Below are positions 16,341-24,848 of a DNA stretch of 56,037 nt, piece after piece. Every line of letters begins with the position of its first letter. Within the stretch, counting starts at the first letter, position 1. Source of the stretch: Bacillota bacterium. GTDB lineage: Bacteria > Bacillota > Clostridia > Peptostreptococcales > Anaerovoracaceae. The translations under genes were made by a program, and so were the position numbers. Below the pieces are notes generated by a model. The model worked only from the letters and a program-made list of their open reading frames with translations, was not told where the DNA came from and did not search any database. The stretch spans positions 1-56,037 of the forward strand of contig JAHZHL010000022.1 in the NCBI GenBank assembly GCA_019420305.1, written 5' to 3'.

Positions 16341-17063
16341 ATGGTAAAATTAAGTGACAGACTGCAGGTTCTTGCAGATCAGATTGGAAATAAGGAAACC
16401 ATGGCCGATATTGGTACCGACCATGGTTTTTTGCCTGTTTATCTCTGGGAGCGGGGGATTTCACCAAAGGTGATTTTTACCGATGTGAGCGCCGGTTCCC
16501 TGGAAAAATCCCGCGTGAACGCAAAGATGCTCTACCCGGAAGAACCCTTTGATTTCCGCCTGGGAAACGGACTGGAAGTGCTTTCGGCAGGAGAAGTGGA
16601 TGATGTAGTGATTGCGGGTATGGGAGGAATTCTCATGACCCGAATTCTGGGAAAGGATCTGGAAAAGACGAAAAGCTTTTCCAAGCTGATTCTGCAGCCG
16701 AGAAGCGGTCAGGGAGTTCTACGGCACTGGCTGCTGCAGAATGGGTTTGTGATTGAAAAAGAATCTCTGGTGCGGGAGGGAAAATATATCTGCGAAGTGA
16801 TAAACGCCGCGCCGGAAGGAACGCGGGACAGAGCGCCTGTTTCTCGAAAGCTGGAAGGCTGCGGCCCGGAGGATATTGAATATGAGGTGCCGCCGTGGAT
16901 TAGCATGGCAGGGCCTCTGGCAAAAGCGTTTATTGAAAACAGAATTGCGGTCGAGATGCGAATCCTTTCCGGCCTGCAGAAAAGCAGGACGCCGGATCGG
17001 AAAGCGATACAGTCTGAAAAAAGGCGAATCGCGTATCTCAAGTCGCTTTTGGGAGGTATTTAA
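16341..17063 (+). CDS. trmK: tRNA (adenine(22)-N(1))-methyltransferase
   Basis: This is a 240-residue SAM-dependent methyltransferase. The motif MADIGTDHGFLPVYL is the TrmK form of SAM-binding motif I. VVIAGMGGILMTRIL is the conserved catalytic region, and LILQPRSGQGVLRHWL is also typical. The family methylates N1 of A22 in the D-loop of Ser/Tyr tRNAs. Its position between rpoD and a Nif3 family gene is widely conserved in Firmicutes. It begins 3 bp after rpoD and is very probably in the same operon. Confidence 0.95.
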   Translation: MVKLSDRLQVLADQIGNKETMADIGTDHGFLPVYLWERGISPKVIFTDVSAGSLEKSRVNAKMLYPEEPFDFRLGNGLEVLSAGEVDDVVIAGMGGILMTRILGKDLEKTKSFSKLILQPRSGQGVLRHWLLQNGFVIEKESLVREGKYICEVINAAPEGTRDRAPVSRKLEGCGPEDIEYEVPPWISMAGPLAKAFIENRIAVEMRILSGLQKSRTPDRKAIQSEKRRIAYLKSLLGGI

Positions 17064-17064
17064 A

Positions 17065-17859
17065 ATGGCAATGAATCTGGAAGAACTGATCGAAATAATT
17101 GAAGAAATCGCGCCGCCGGATACACAGGAAAGCTGGGACAACAGCGGAATTCAGGTGGCTGCGGGTCCGATGGAAATTCAGAAGGTGCTGACCAGTCTGG
17201 AAATCACAGAGGCTGTAATTGATGAGGCGGATGAAAAAGACGCGGATCTGATCCTTACCCATCATCCGCTGATTTTCGGAGGAATTAAAAAGGTCGATTA
17301 CAGGGAAATGACCGGCTCCTTCCTTGTTCGCCTTTTGAACCTGGGAATTTCCGTTTATTCCTGCCATACGCCTTTTGACAAGCTGAAGGGTGGAAACAAC
17401 GACTTTCTGGCTGAACTCATCGGCCTGGAAGAGATTCGGGGGTTTTCCGACGGGCCGGAGGAAAACCGGATCGGAAGAACCGGGTATCTCAGCTCTCCGA
17501 TGACGCTGGTTTCCATGATGGATCTTCTGGCTGACCGCCTGGACATGGATCCGGAGCAGATTCGCGCGGTAGGCCGGCCGGATACCATGATTCACAAGGT
17601 GGGAATCTGCACCGGAGCAGGAGCGGACTTAATGGATCTGGCCATAAAAAACGAGTGCCAGCTGTTTCTTACAGGAGATCTGAAATACCACGACGCGCAG
17701 AAGGCAAAAGCCTGCGGGCTTGCGGTCATCGACGCGGGTCATTATGGAACCGAAAAATCCTTTGCGGGAAATTTCGCGGAAAAACTGCGGGCAAAAGTGG
17801 CTGATGGAATTGAAATTATCCAATCGGAAGTGGACATTGACCCCTTTGAGATGATATAA
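17065..17859 (+). CDS. Nif3-like dinuclear metal-centre protein (YqfO/GTP cyclohydrolase I type 2 family)
   Basis: This 264-residue protein has the metal-binding residues of the family: TQESWDNSGIQV, LTHHPLIFGGIKKV, SCHTPFDKLKGGNND near the middle, and GLAVIDAGHYGTEKSF near the end. It is the short form without the central PII-like insert. Biochemical function is not settled; members form toroid hexamers with two metal ions per subunit. The ATG at 17065 has GGGAGG at 7 bp and directly follows the trmK stop. rnpB follows 27 bp downstream. Confidence 0.94.
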   Translation: MAMNLEELIEIIEEIAPPDTQESWDNSGIQVAAGPMEIQKVLTSLEITEAVIDEADEKDADLILTHHPLIFGGIKKVDYREMTGSFLVRLLNLGISVYSCHTPFDKLKGGNNDFLAELIGLEEIRGFSDGPEENRIGRTGYLSSPMTLVSMMDLLADRLDMDPEQIRAVGRPDTMIHKVGICTGAGADLMDLAIKNECQLFLTGDLKYHDAQKAKACGLAVIDAGHYGTEKSFAGNFAEKLRAKVADGIEIIQSEVDIDPFEMI

Positions 17860-17886
17860 TAGAAAAGCTTTGCTGAAAAGCACACG

Positions 17887-18243
17887 GTTTCGGGTAGTTC
17901 AGGCAGTCGCGTGCATCTTCGGGATGTATGAGGAAAGTCCGGGCTCCACAGGGCGAGGATGCCAGATAACGTCTGGCGTAGGTAACTATAGGGAAAGTGC
18001 AACAGAAACACACCGCCGAAACGGGTAATGCCGTGGTAAGGGTGAAATGGTGAGGTAAGAGCTCACCGGGAGTTATGGTAACATAATTCCCGTGTAAACC
18101 CCATCCGGAGCAAGACCAAGACAGGGCAGTAAGTGCGGCGGCCCGCCGCCGCCCGAGAGGTAGGTCGCTGGAGCGTGCTGGTGACAGTACGTCGAGATAG
18201 ATGATTGCCAGATACAGAACCCGGCTTACGAGCTGCCCGAAAC
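17887..18243 (+). ncRNA. rnpB: RNase P RNA, bacterial type
   Basis: This is the catalytic RNA that removes the 5' leader from tRNA precursors. The conserved GAGGAAAGTCCGGGCTCC core element lies near 17930-17947, GACAGGGCAG and GAGAGGTAGG in the middle, and AGATAGATGATTGCC followed by ACAGAACCCGGCTTA near the end. The two ends pair as P1: GTTTCGGGTAG (17887-17897) with CTGCCCGAAAC (18233-18243). Five T residues follow. The last 18 bases are overlapped on the other strand by the 3' end of an ABC transporter gene, which is unusual. Confidence 0.96.
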
Positions 18244-19929
18244 TTTTTGATTGTAATGAAAATATCCTGAAAAACAAGAAGATGTATTGATTAGGTGCTT
18301 AAAACTTCCCCTTTCTTTAATGCGACCATTTTCCATATAAAAGATCTCATCATATTTATCCAACAAATTTTGTTCTAAATGATGAGTAATGGTTATGAGA
18401 GTTAAATCTTCCTTTTTTAATAATCTGTTTTCTATGTCGTATGCTGTCTGCATATCAATCGCGGATGTACCCTCGTCTAATATGAGAATCGGTTTGTTTC
18501 GGATCAAGGCACGTGCAACCGCAATCCTCTGTTTTTGTCCACCAGATAGATTCGATCCATTTTCTCCCACCCGATATTGCAAGCCGGTTGGAAGTTCAGA
18601 TATGAATTCGGTCAATCCGCTGTCCTTTATAACTTTTTCTACTTGTTCCTCGGGATAATGTTCATGTAAACAGATATTGTCATATATAGTTTCATCAAAC
18701 AGATAGATATTCTGATGAATGATTGAGGACAACTGAACCACACTATCTTTATCCAGCATATGAAATTCCGTATTATCATATAAAATTTCGCCTTTGTATG
18801 TGGAGTAATAACCAGATAAGAGTTTAATAAGGGTACTTTTTCCGCAACCGCTTTTCCCAACAATAACGTATTTCTTACCTTTTTCAATAAGACAGTCTAT
18901 TCCGCTTAATATATCGGTTGTTCCGTCATAGGAAAAGGACAAATTTTTTGCCCTGATACGAAATTGATAGGTGGCTGCACTTTCTTTTTGGGGCAGAAAT
19001 CTGGAATGTTTCGATATAATTTCCAGCTTTTCTACAATAGGGCGGACGCTTTTTATTTTGGGAATATTTGTAAAGATCATAATGAGAGGATTCGCCAGGT
19101 TACTGCTCACCTGTACCATTCCTAACAAAGTTCCTACAGTTATACGTCCTGTGATAATAAAGTAAGCAGATAAAAATAAAACCACAATTTGAACCATTAG
19201 GGCCAGGAAAGCAGAAAGCCCCTCGTTTAGTGCAAGCAATCTGTCAACGCTGTATTTAGATTTGAGGGTTTCGGTATTTGTTTTATCAAATCGTTGTATT
19301 GCGCTTTTTGCCATAGAATATGATTTAATGATTTCGAATCCAGACAGGATATCTTTTAAGTTGACTGTAAAGTCTGCCAACTTTGAAGAAAACTTATTCT
19401 GTCTTTTCTCCAGTGTTCTACCCAGCAGACCTGGTATAAGGAACATAACTGCAAGCGCTGCTATTACGCAAATTGTAACAATGATGTCAAAATAAATCAT
19501 CAATACGAAAGATGATATAAAAACAACGGTGTATTGGACTACTTCAAATAAGGGGATCAAAAAATTGTCCTCCAGCATTTTCACATCATTTGTAACGACA
19601 GATATATAATCAGCGGTATTCTTCTTTTCAAAATCTTCGATATTGTGATTGATTGTCCCTCGAAAAACATCCGAGCGGATTTGAAGCATGAGCTTACAGA
19701 TTACTTTTTTGCTCAGTAACGATTGGAGATAAAGAGAAAATCCCAACACTACAAAATAGATAATTGAAAATATAACCATTCCTATAAATTGATGGATGTT
19801 TTTATCTATAGCGATATCCAACAGTTGTTGAAGCAGGACAGCCATAAAAACATACCCCAGGGAAGAGATTACGCTGGTTAAAATCGTTAAGATAAATAGG
19901 AACTTATTTTTCTTAATATAGATACTCAT
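18226..19929 (-). CDS. ABC exporter, fused membrane and ATPase domains
   Basis: This 567-residue type IV ABC exporter half-transporter has six hydrophobic segments in about residues 1-290. The nucleotide-binding domain follows from about 325: Walker A GKSGCGKST, a Q-loop region QNIYLFDETIYDN, signature LSGGQKQRIAVARAL, Walker B PILILDEGTSA and H-loop ITITHH. The family exports drugs, peptides or lipids. The start has AGGAG at 7 bp. Codon and base usage are clearly more AT-rich than in the flanking housekeeping genes. Its last six codons are read from the complement of the rnpB 3' end, so its natural end was probably replaced at a recombination joint. It is likely repressed by the neighbouring TetR protein, since matching palindromes precede both genes. 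Confidence 0.9.
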   Translation of the reverse strand: MSIYIKKNKFLFILTILTSVISSLGYVFMAVLLQQLLDIAIDKNIHQFIGMVIFSIIYFVVLGFSLYLQSLLSKKVICKLMLQIRSDVFRGTINHNIEDFEKKNTADYISVVTNDVKMLEDNFLIPLFEVVQYTVVFISSFVLMIYFDIIVTICVIAALAVMFLIPGLLGRTLEKRQNKFSSKLADFTVNLKDILSGFEIIKSYSMAKSAIQRFDKTNTETLKSKYSVDRLLALNEGLSAFLALMVQIVVLFLSAYFIITGRITVGTLLGMVQVSSNLANPLIMIFTNIPKIKSVRPIVEKLEIISKHSRFLPQKESAATYQFRIRAKNLSFSYDGTTDILSGIDCLIEKGKKYVIVGKSGCGKSTLIKLLSGYYSTYKGEILYDNTEFHMLDKDSVVQLSSIIHQNIYLFDETIYDNICLHEHYPEEQVEKVIKDSGLTEFISELPTGLQYRVGENGSNLSGGQKQRIAVARALIRNKPILILDEGTSAIDMQTAYDIENRLLKKEDLTLITITHHLEQNLLDKYDEIFYMENGRIKERGSFKHLINTSSCFSGYFHYNQKVSGSS

Positions 19930-19943
19930 AATTTTCTCCTTTT

Positions 19944-19960
19944 ATACATGTTACATGTAT
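19944..19960. promoter_or_regulatory. operator-like palindrome before the ABC exporter
   Basis: Arms ATACATGT (19944-19951) and ACATGTAT (19953-19960) around one base, located 15 bp before the exporter start codon. The half-site TACATG recurs in front of the tetR gene, so the TetR protein is the likely ligand. Confidence 0.6.
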
Positions 19961-20014
19961 GTATATTGCTAAAAATAAAATTGCCTTTCGACAATCTTAT
20001 TTTCACATGCAATA

Positions 20015-20638
20015 CTAGGCATTTTCCTTGCATAATTTGACAATTTCATCGTCAATTACCGGAAGCCCCAGATTGTCCATAACTGATTTAATCATTAAAA
20101 ATTTCTGCCATGCTTCATCATCAGACATAGGGTATATTGTAGGTATCGACCAGAAATTCGTTAAAAGAACAAATAAATCTGCTAATAATTTTGGCTGTTT
20201 TGCTTTAATAGAACCGTCCTGTATTCCTTCTTCGATCAGTTCTTGATACATAGGTGTCAATTCCTGGTTACTTTCAATCAGCTTTTTTAGAAAAGCCGGA
20301 CTTCCCATAAGCTGCATGGATGCCATACTTAACTGATGATGCTCTGTTTCATCAAAAGATGTTTTTAATACAAACTTCAACTTTTCTAATCCGTTCAGTT
20401 CTTTGTGGTTTTTTGCTTTCTCAAAGGGATTGCTCTCATAAAAAAGTTTTTCACATAAAGCGTCAAATACTTCTTCCTTTGATTTGAAATGATGATAAAA
20501 AGCTCCTCTCGTCAATCCGCCCATTTCGCTTATAATATCTAATACCGTTGTTTCTTCATACCCTTTTTCTAAAAATAATTTTAAAGAAGCGTCTAATATT
20601 TTTTGAACGGTTTCTTCGGGATACTTATTACGTGGCAA
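20015..20638 (-). CDS. TetR/AcrR family transcriptional regulator
   Basis: This 207-residue protein has an N-terminal TetR helix-turn-helix (ETVQKILDASLKLFLEKGYE then GLTRGAFYHHFKSKEE, about residues 9-55) and a divergent C-terminal ligand domain. The start is TTG at 20638, chosen because GGAGG lies 7 bp upstream and the sequence from Met-Pro-Arg on fits the family. It lies 85 bp upstream of the ABC exporter gene on the same strand. Matching palindromes before both genes suggest autoregulation and control of the exporter. AT-rich like its neighbours. Confidence 0.9.
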   Translation of the reverse strand: MPRNKYPEETVQKILDASLKLFLEKGYEETTVLDIISEMGGLTRGAFYHHFKSKEEVFDALCEKLFYESNPFEKAKNHKELNGLEKLKFVLKTSFDETEHHQLSMASMQLMGSPAFLKKLIESNQELTPMYQELIEEGIQDGSIKAKQPKLLADLFVLLTNFWSIPTIYPMSDDEAWQKFLMIKSVMDNLGLPVIDDEIVKLCKENA

Positions 20639-20650
20639 TAACTCACCTCC

Positions 20651-20703
20651 CTATACATGTACTTTGCATGTATAGGATATCATACAATCTGTATGTATGT
20701 CAA
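20651..20703 (-). promoter_or_regulatory. tetR promoter with two palindromic operators
   Basis: On the minus strand TTGACA (20698-20703) and TATCCT (20674-20679) are 18 bp apart. CTATACATG and CATGTATAG (20651-20659 and 20667-20675) flank the -10 and start region. A second palindrome CATACA-3-TGTATG (20681-20695) sits in the spacer. The layout fits autorepression. Confidence 0.6.
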
Positions 20704-20853
20704 TGAGATGATTCTTTTTTCCTCTTGCCTGCAAATGATCGCGTAAAGTATAAAAACAAAAAAGAAGATCAAAATAGAGGATATCTAAGGAAACTGTTTC
20801 GCAAATCGGCAGTAAAATATCAAAACTGCCGAAATGATAAAAAGGGAGAGAAT

Positions 20854-21585
20854 ATGGGAAATCCGATTCAATTAGAACAATTAGCGAAAAAAAGATATTT
20901 TAATAGAACAGAATTGTTTTCAGAACTGGAATCTGTATATCCTGGAATTACGGAAGCAAACTTTAAAGTGAAATTGCAGGAAATGCTGAGAAATCATCAG
21001 ATTGCGCGAGTAGGAAGAAATGCGTACTGTGTTTGCGATAACCTGCGTATCTATTCTCATGAATATTCCGGACTGGCTAACGGAATTGCAGGGATGATTG
21101 AAGAAAATCACAAATATCTGGACTTCAGAGTGTTTGAACTCATACAGTTAAATGAGTTTCTGAATCATCAAATCGCGCACAATACGATATTTATCGCAGT
21201 AGAATCCGGTCTGGAAGATTTTATTTTTGATGATTTAAAAGAAAAATACGGGAGACAGGTTCTGCTTCATCCATCGGTGGAGCTTTACCATCAATATTTA
21301 ATGGATGATATGATTGTCATTTATAAATTGTGTTCTGAAGCACCAAAGGGTAAGCAGGTGTTTTGGCATACCGATTTAGAAAAAATGCTGGTAGATATTG
21401 TGAATGATAAAATAATAAAATCTACTTTTAGTGAATCGGAATATCCACAGATTTTTGAATCCGTATTTGACAGGTATGTGATTGATGAAAGCCAAATGTT
21501 TCGTTACGCAAGGAGAAGAACTTCCGATAAAAAAATAAAAGAACTGATCAAACAGGAGACGAAGATTGAATTGAGATTGGGGTAG
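20854..21585 (+). CDS. AbiEi-like antitoxin/regulator (DUF6577-like)
   Basis: This 243-residue protein starts at the ATG at 20854, which has AAGGGAGAG at 3 bp; an upstream in-frame start at 20725 has no such site. The N-terminal third looks like a winged helix (LAKKRYFNRTELFSELESVY then FKVKLQEMLRNHQIARVGRN). The remainder is helical and acidic and ends in a Lys/Arg-rich segment. It directly precedes an AbiEii-type nucleotidyltransferase gene, the normal arrangement of type IV AbiE toxin-antitoxin or phage-defence pairs, in which AbiEi represses its own promoter. The family name is inferred from this context plus overall resemblance. The partner toxin is broken (see the next entry). Confidence 0.65.
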   Translation: MGNPIQLEQLAKKRYFNRTELFSELESVYPGITEANFKVKLQEMLRNHQIARVGRNAYCVCDNLRIYSHEYSGLANGIAGMIEENHKYLDFRVFELIQLNEFLNHQIAHNTIFIAVESGLEDFIFDDLKEKYGRQVLLHPSVELYHQYLMDDMIVIYKLCSEAPKGKQVFWHTDLEKMLVDIVNDKIIKSTFSESEYPQIFESVFDRYVIDESQMFRYARRRTSDKKIKELIKQETKIELRLG

Positions 21586-21590
21586 GAAAA

Positions 21591-22452
21591 ATGATCGCAA
21601 AAGAAAATTATGAAAAGCAGCGTATTATGGAACTTCACAAATCCAGCAAAAAGGATCCGCAGCTTTTGGAAAGAGCGTTATATGCTTTCGGCCTCTTGGA
21701 AGCCATAAGAAGAGTGGGGCTGCCCTTTATCTTCAAGGGTGGAACTTGTTTATTGCTTTTATTGAAACACCCAATGCAGCTTTCTACTGATATTGATATT
21801 ATCGTCGCGCCGGGAACGCCCATAGAAAAATATCTTGAAGAAGCAGCTAAAATATTTCCGTTTCGTGACCAGGAAGAACAAATTCGAATTGGGAAAAATA
21901 AGATAGAGAAGAGACATTTTAAGTTTACTTATGAATCACCGGTCACCGGAAAGGATTTCTACATCTTGTTAGATATTTTGTTTGAGGAATCTCCTTATGA
22001 GGCTGTGATAGAAAAGGAAATTAAAAACGAAATTTTGCTACTTGAGGGAGAGCCATTAAAATGCATATCGGGGAACAACAGATACAATCAATGATGTTTT
22101 AAAGGATACTTTTCGCGCGGCATACTGTATTGCGTCAAGAGGAAAGATTTCCGCAGAGGAATATCCGCTGTATGTGAAGGCAATCCGAAGTCTGAGAAGT
22201 CATATCTATGCGGAAAACTATTCCCCAGAAATAGCGGCAGTGCGGGCAGTGAAAATTATGTACATAACTGTCTGTATGTTAAATGACATACCTTTTGAAA
22301 AGATAGAAGACAGTTCGCTTTACGAGAATGAAAAGTACATTGGTAATGAGCTAAGACATTTGAAGTATCTGAGAAAAATAAATCTGGAGGCATACGCGTA
22401 CTCGATAAAAACAGACCGTATACTGCAGGAAATAGACAACGATATTTTATAA
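21591..22452 (+). pseudogene. AbiEii-type nucleotidyltransferase toxin, disrupted
   Basis: The first 167 residues carry the nucleotidyltransferase motif of AbiEii/AbiGii toxins: FIFKGGTCLLLLL then STDIDIIV, which supplies the GG and D-x-D catalytic elements. They continue to LLLEGEPLKC and then run out of frame, stopping at 22094. Family-like sequence resumes in another frame from about 22075 (TINDVLKDTFRAAYCIASRG), continuing to a stop at 22452. In related proteins the LEGEP segment is followed by a DKLTAFAPNTTG-like block that is missing here. So an internal deletion of perhaps 70-80 codons plus a frame change has destroyed the gene. The toxin is presumably inactive. Confidence 0.7.
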
Positions 22453-22524
22453 AAGGCATAAATTTAACAAAAATCAGGAGAAAGGGAGTTGTGGAAAAGT
22501 TATTGACCGAACCCTCGCATCAGT

Positions 22525-23208
22525 TTAAATCCATCCAATCAACTCGGACACCACTGCCGCTGCGATCTCAGCGGCAGTGGTGCAATTTTGCTCAAAGTGG
22601 GCGAGTCCGCTGAATTCAGGAGTATCCGTTATGGTCCGTACCGCGAGGAACGGAATCTGGTTTACATAGCAGACATGGGCGACAGCCGCGCTTTCCATGT
22701 CAACGGCCAGGGGTTCGAACTTCGCGTTGATTCTGTCGCGCTGGGTTTCCTTTGTTACAAACGTTTCCCCTGTAACAATCGTCCCGAACCGGAGAGGCGT
22801 TTTTACCTGTGGGCGGCATTTTTCCGCCGCGTCTAGGAGCTGTGGGGAGGACAGGAAAAAGACAGAAGGCAAGTAGGGGTGGAAATCGGTCAGAATGTCT
22901 TGGACTACATCGTGGTAGGCGGTCCTCTGCGCGATGATCGTATCGAAAATCTGTACTGTTTTGTTCATTCCGCCGGCTGTTCCGCCGTTTATGATGCAGT
23001 CCACCTGAAAGCGGTCAATGAGAAGCTGGGCGGCGATCGCAGCATTCACCTTACATACGCCGCTGGATACAGCGATAATTTCTTTTCCTTTTATCCTGCC
23101 TCTATAGAACTTCAGCATCGCGGCTTCGGCGATTGGCTGTTTTTCCGTTTTGGTTAAATAGGGCGCCAGTTCCGCATCACCGGCGCATAAAATTCCGATT
23201 CGTTTCAT
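22525..23208 (-). CDS. MTA/SAH nucleosidase family protein
   Basis: This 227-residue purine/nucleoside phosphorylase-fold protein cleaves 5'-methylthioadenosine and S-adenosylhomocysteine to adenine plus the thioribose compound. Visible hallmarks are GILCAGDAELAPYL at the start, NGGTAGGMN (glycine-rich ribose site), VDMESAAVAHVC (ribose-binding Met-Glu) and RTITDTPEF with the catalytic Asp. The start at 23208 has AGAGGAGC at 5 bp; an extension to 23343 has no initiation signal. The sequence is somewhat divergent from standard MtnN, so preference among MTA, SAH and related nucleosides is uncertain. SAH removal would fit beside the SAM enzyme gene transcribed divergently. The 3' end contains a perfect 12-bp inverted repeat (22551-22580). 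Confidence 0.85.
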   Translation of the reverse strand: MKRIGILCAGDAELAPYLTKTEKQPIAEAAMLKFYRGRIKGKEIIAVSSGVCKVNAAIAAQLLIDRFQVDCIINGGTAGGMNKTVQIFDTIIAQRTAYHDVVQDILTDFHPYLPSVFFLSSPQLLDAAEKCRPQVKTPLRFGTIVTGETFVTKETQRDRINAKFEPLAVDMESAAVAHVCYVNQIPFLAVRTITDTPEFSGLAHFEQNCTTAAEIAAAVVSELIGWI

Positions 23209-23378
23209 TTGAGCTCCTCTGATGGTTGTGATAACTCCATTATAACAAGGCAAAGCCGAGGAGACAAGGCGCTTCGGTTTGGAAATAGTTTTGTGATAAA
23301 GGCATGTCTGTAACCTTTGAAAAAGGCAGAAATGATGGTACAATATTAAAAATAAAACAGGAAAGACAGGAGATAGAT

Positions 23379-24839
23379 ATGGCAGTGATAACGAAACTGA
23401 CCCCGTTTCCAGACGCGGAGGTATTGGAGAGAACCCGGAGCATCTGTCCGATCTGCCAAAGGCCGGTCGAGGCCTTTTATGTGGAAGAAAAGGGTAGGGT
23501 CCAGTTTATAACGCTTTGCCCGGAGCATGGCGCATTTAAGACGACAGCGGCGGAAAACGCGGAAGATTACAGACAGTGGATCAAAAATCCGGTTATTAAT
23601 ATCGCCCCTAAAGAAGCGATTACAAAGGGAGATCCGGAGGATAAGAGCTGCCCGCTGCACTGCGGAACCTGTGAAAATCATCTGCAGACCGCCTGCTGTG
23701 TGCTGATCGATCTGACGGATCGGTGCAACCAGCATTGTCCCTACTGCTTCGCCAAATCGGAAATGGACGCGGACAGAAAGGGTGAGCCGACGCTTTCGGA
23801 AATTGAGCGAAAATACGACCGGCTGTTGGAACTGGGAGAGGAACGTCCTTTTAACATTCAACTTTCCGGCGGAGAGCCGACGGTCAGGGAGGATTTGCCG
23901 GACATTATCCGAATGGCAAAGGACAAAGGCTTTCACTATGTACAGATCAATTCCAACGGAAAAAGGCTGGCCCTGGAAGAAGGATATGCCCAGGTGCTGA
24001 AGGAGGCGGGAGCATCGGTTATTTTCATGCAGTTTGACGGCACAAAGGATTCGATTTACCAGGTTTTGAGGGGGGAACCGCTTTTGGAAATCAAAAAGAA
24101 AGCCATCCGGAACTGCGAGCTGGCAGGGCTTCCGGTTACGCTGGTACCTACCATTGTGGAGGGCGTCAATACGGATAATATCGGAGACATGATGGATTTC
24201 CTGGTAGAGCATGTCAATGTGGTAAAGGGGATTCACTTTCAGCCGGTGAGCTTTTTCGGCAGGCATCCGGAGCATGCAAAAAACAAAGAAAAAGACGCGG
24301 CGCAAAGCGGAGACTTTCCGGGAAGAATCACCATGTTCGGTCTTCTGCGGAAGCTGGAGGGGCAGAAGCCGCAGTTCCGCTATGAGAACTTCTGCCCCAT
24401 AGCGACGGGCCATACTCTGTGCTGCTTTTACAGCACTTACATCAAAGAGCCGGATGGCAGCGTCCGCTGTACGCTTACCCAATCCCAGAAAGAGCGAGGT
24501 GTTTCGTGCTGTGATACCGGACGCGCCGCCGCGAGGGATATAGATGTGATAAAAAGGGATCGGGATTTTGTATTAAATAAGTGGGAGATTGCCCCTCCTG
24601 AAAAACAGGAGGACAACGTTCCCGGTTATCAGTCCAGCGCGGAAATCACATCTCTGGACGAGTTTCTCCGCTATTACAGGCGCAACTCGTTTACCGTAAC
24701 CGGGATGGCCTTCCAGGATCTTACGAATCTGGACGCGGAACGGGTAAAACGCTGCCGGGTTCAGGTACTGTCAGAAGATGGCAGACTGATTCCCTTCTGC
24801 GCGTACAACAGTATCTATAGGAATTCAGACCAAGTATAG
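23379..24839 (+). CDS. radical SAM protein of the MJ0619/tetraether-synthase-like (COG1964-like) type
   Basis: This 486-residue protein opens with a zinc/rubredoxin-like N-terminus (CPIC at 23-26, CPEHG at 47-51). A second Cys cluster follows (C91, C95, C98, C106, C107). The radical SAM cluster motif is CNQHCPYCF (C116, C120, C123), with GGEPTVREDLP at 164-174. The C-terminal half has more cysteines (CPIATGHTLCC, SCC, CAYN). The CPxC...CPEHG lead-in is characteristic of the group that includes the archaeal MJ0619 methyltransferase/tetraether lipid synthase and clostridial relatives of unknown substrate. The start at 23379 has CAGGAG at 7 bp. It leads an operon with a GTPase (10 bp on) and a DUF5714 protein. 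Its chemistry is unknown; an unactivated C-H modification is plausible. Confidence 0.85.
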   Translation: MAVITKLTPFPDAEVLERTRSICPICQRPVEAFYVEEKGRVQFITLCPEHGAFKTTAAENAEDYRQWIKNPVINIAPKEAITKGDPEDKSCPLHCGTCENHLQTACCVLIDLTDRCNQHCPYCFAKSEMDADRKGEPTLSEIERKYDRLLELGEERPFNIQLSGGEPTVREDLPDIIRMAKDKGFHYVQINSNGKRLALEEGYAQVLKEAGASVIFMQFDGTKDSIYQVLRGEPLLEIKKKAIRNCELAGLPVTLVPTIVEGVNTDNIGDMMDFLVEHVNVVKGIHFQPVSFFGRHPEHAKNKEKDAAQSGDFPGRITMFGLLRKLEGQKPQFRYENFCPIATGHTLCCFYSTYIKEPDGSVRCTLTQSQKERGVSCCDTGRAAARDIDVIKRDRDFVLNKWEIAPPEKQEDNVPGYQSSAEITSLDEFLRYYRRNSFTVTGMAFQDLTNLDAERVKRCRVQVLSEDGRLIPFCAYNSIYRNSDQV

Positions 24840-24848
24840 GAGGAAGAA

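Noticed and set aside
18200..22530. Direct repeat of the rnpB 3' end as an attachment site pair
   Set aside because: I compared the rnpB end with the 22.45-22.53 kb junction and saw no convincing repeat, and no integrase gene is present.
23379..24839. Selenocysteine codon in the radical SAM gene
   Set aside because: Some related radical SAM proteins may be selenoproteins, but here all key positions are cysteine codons and the frame has no internal TGA.
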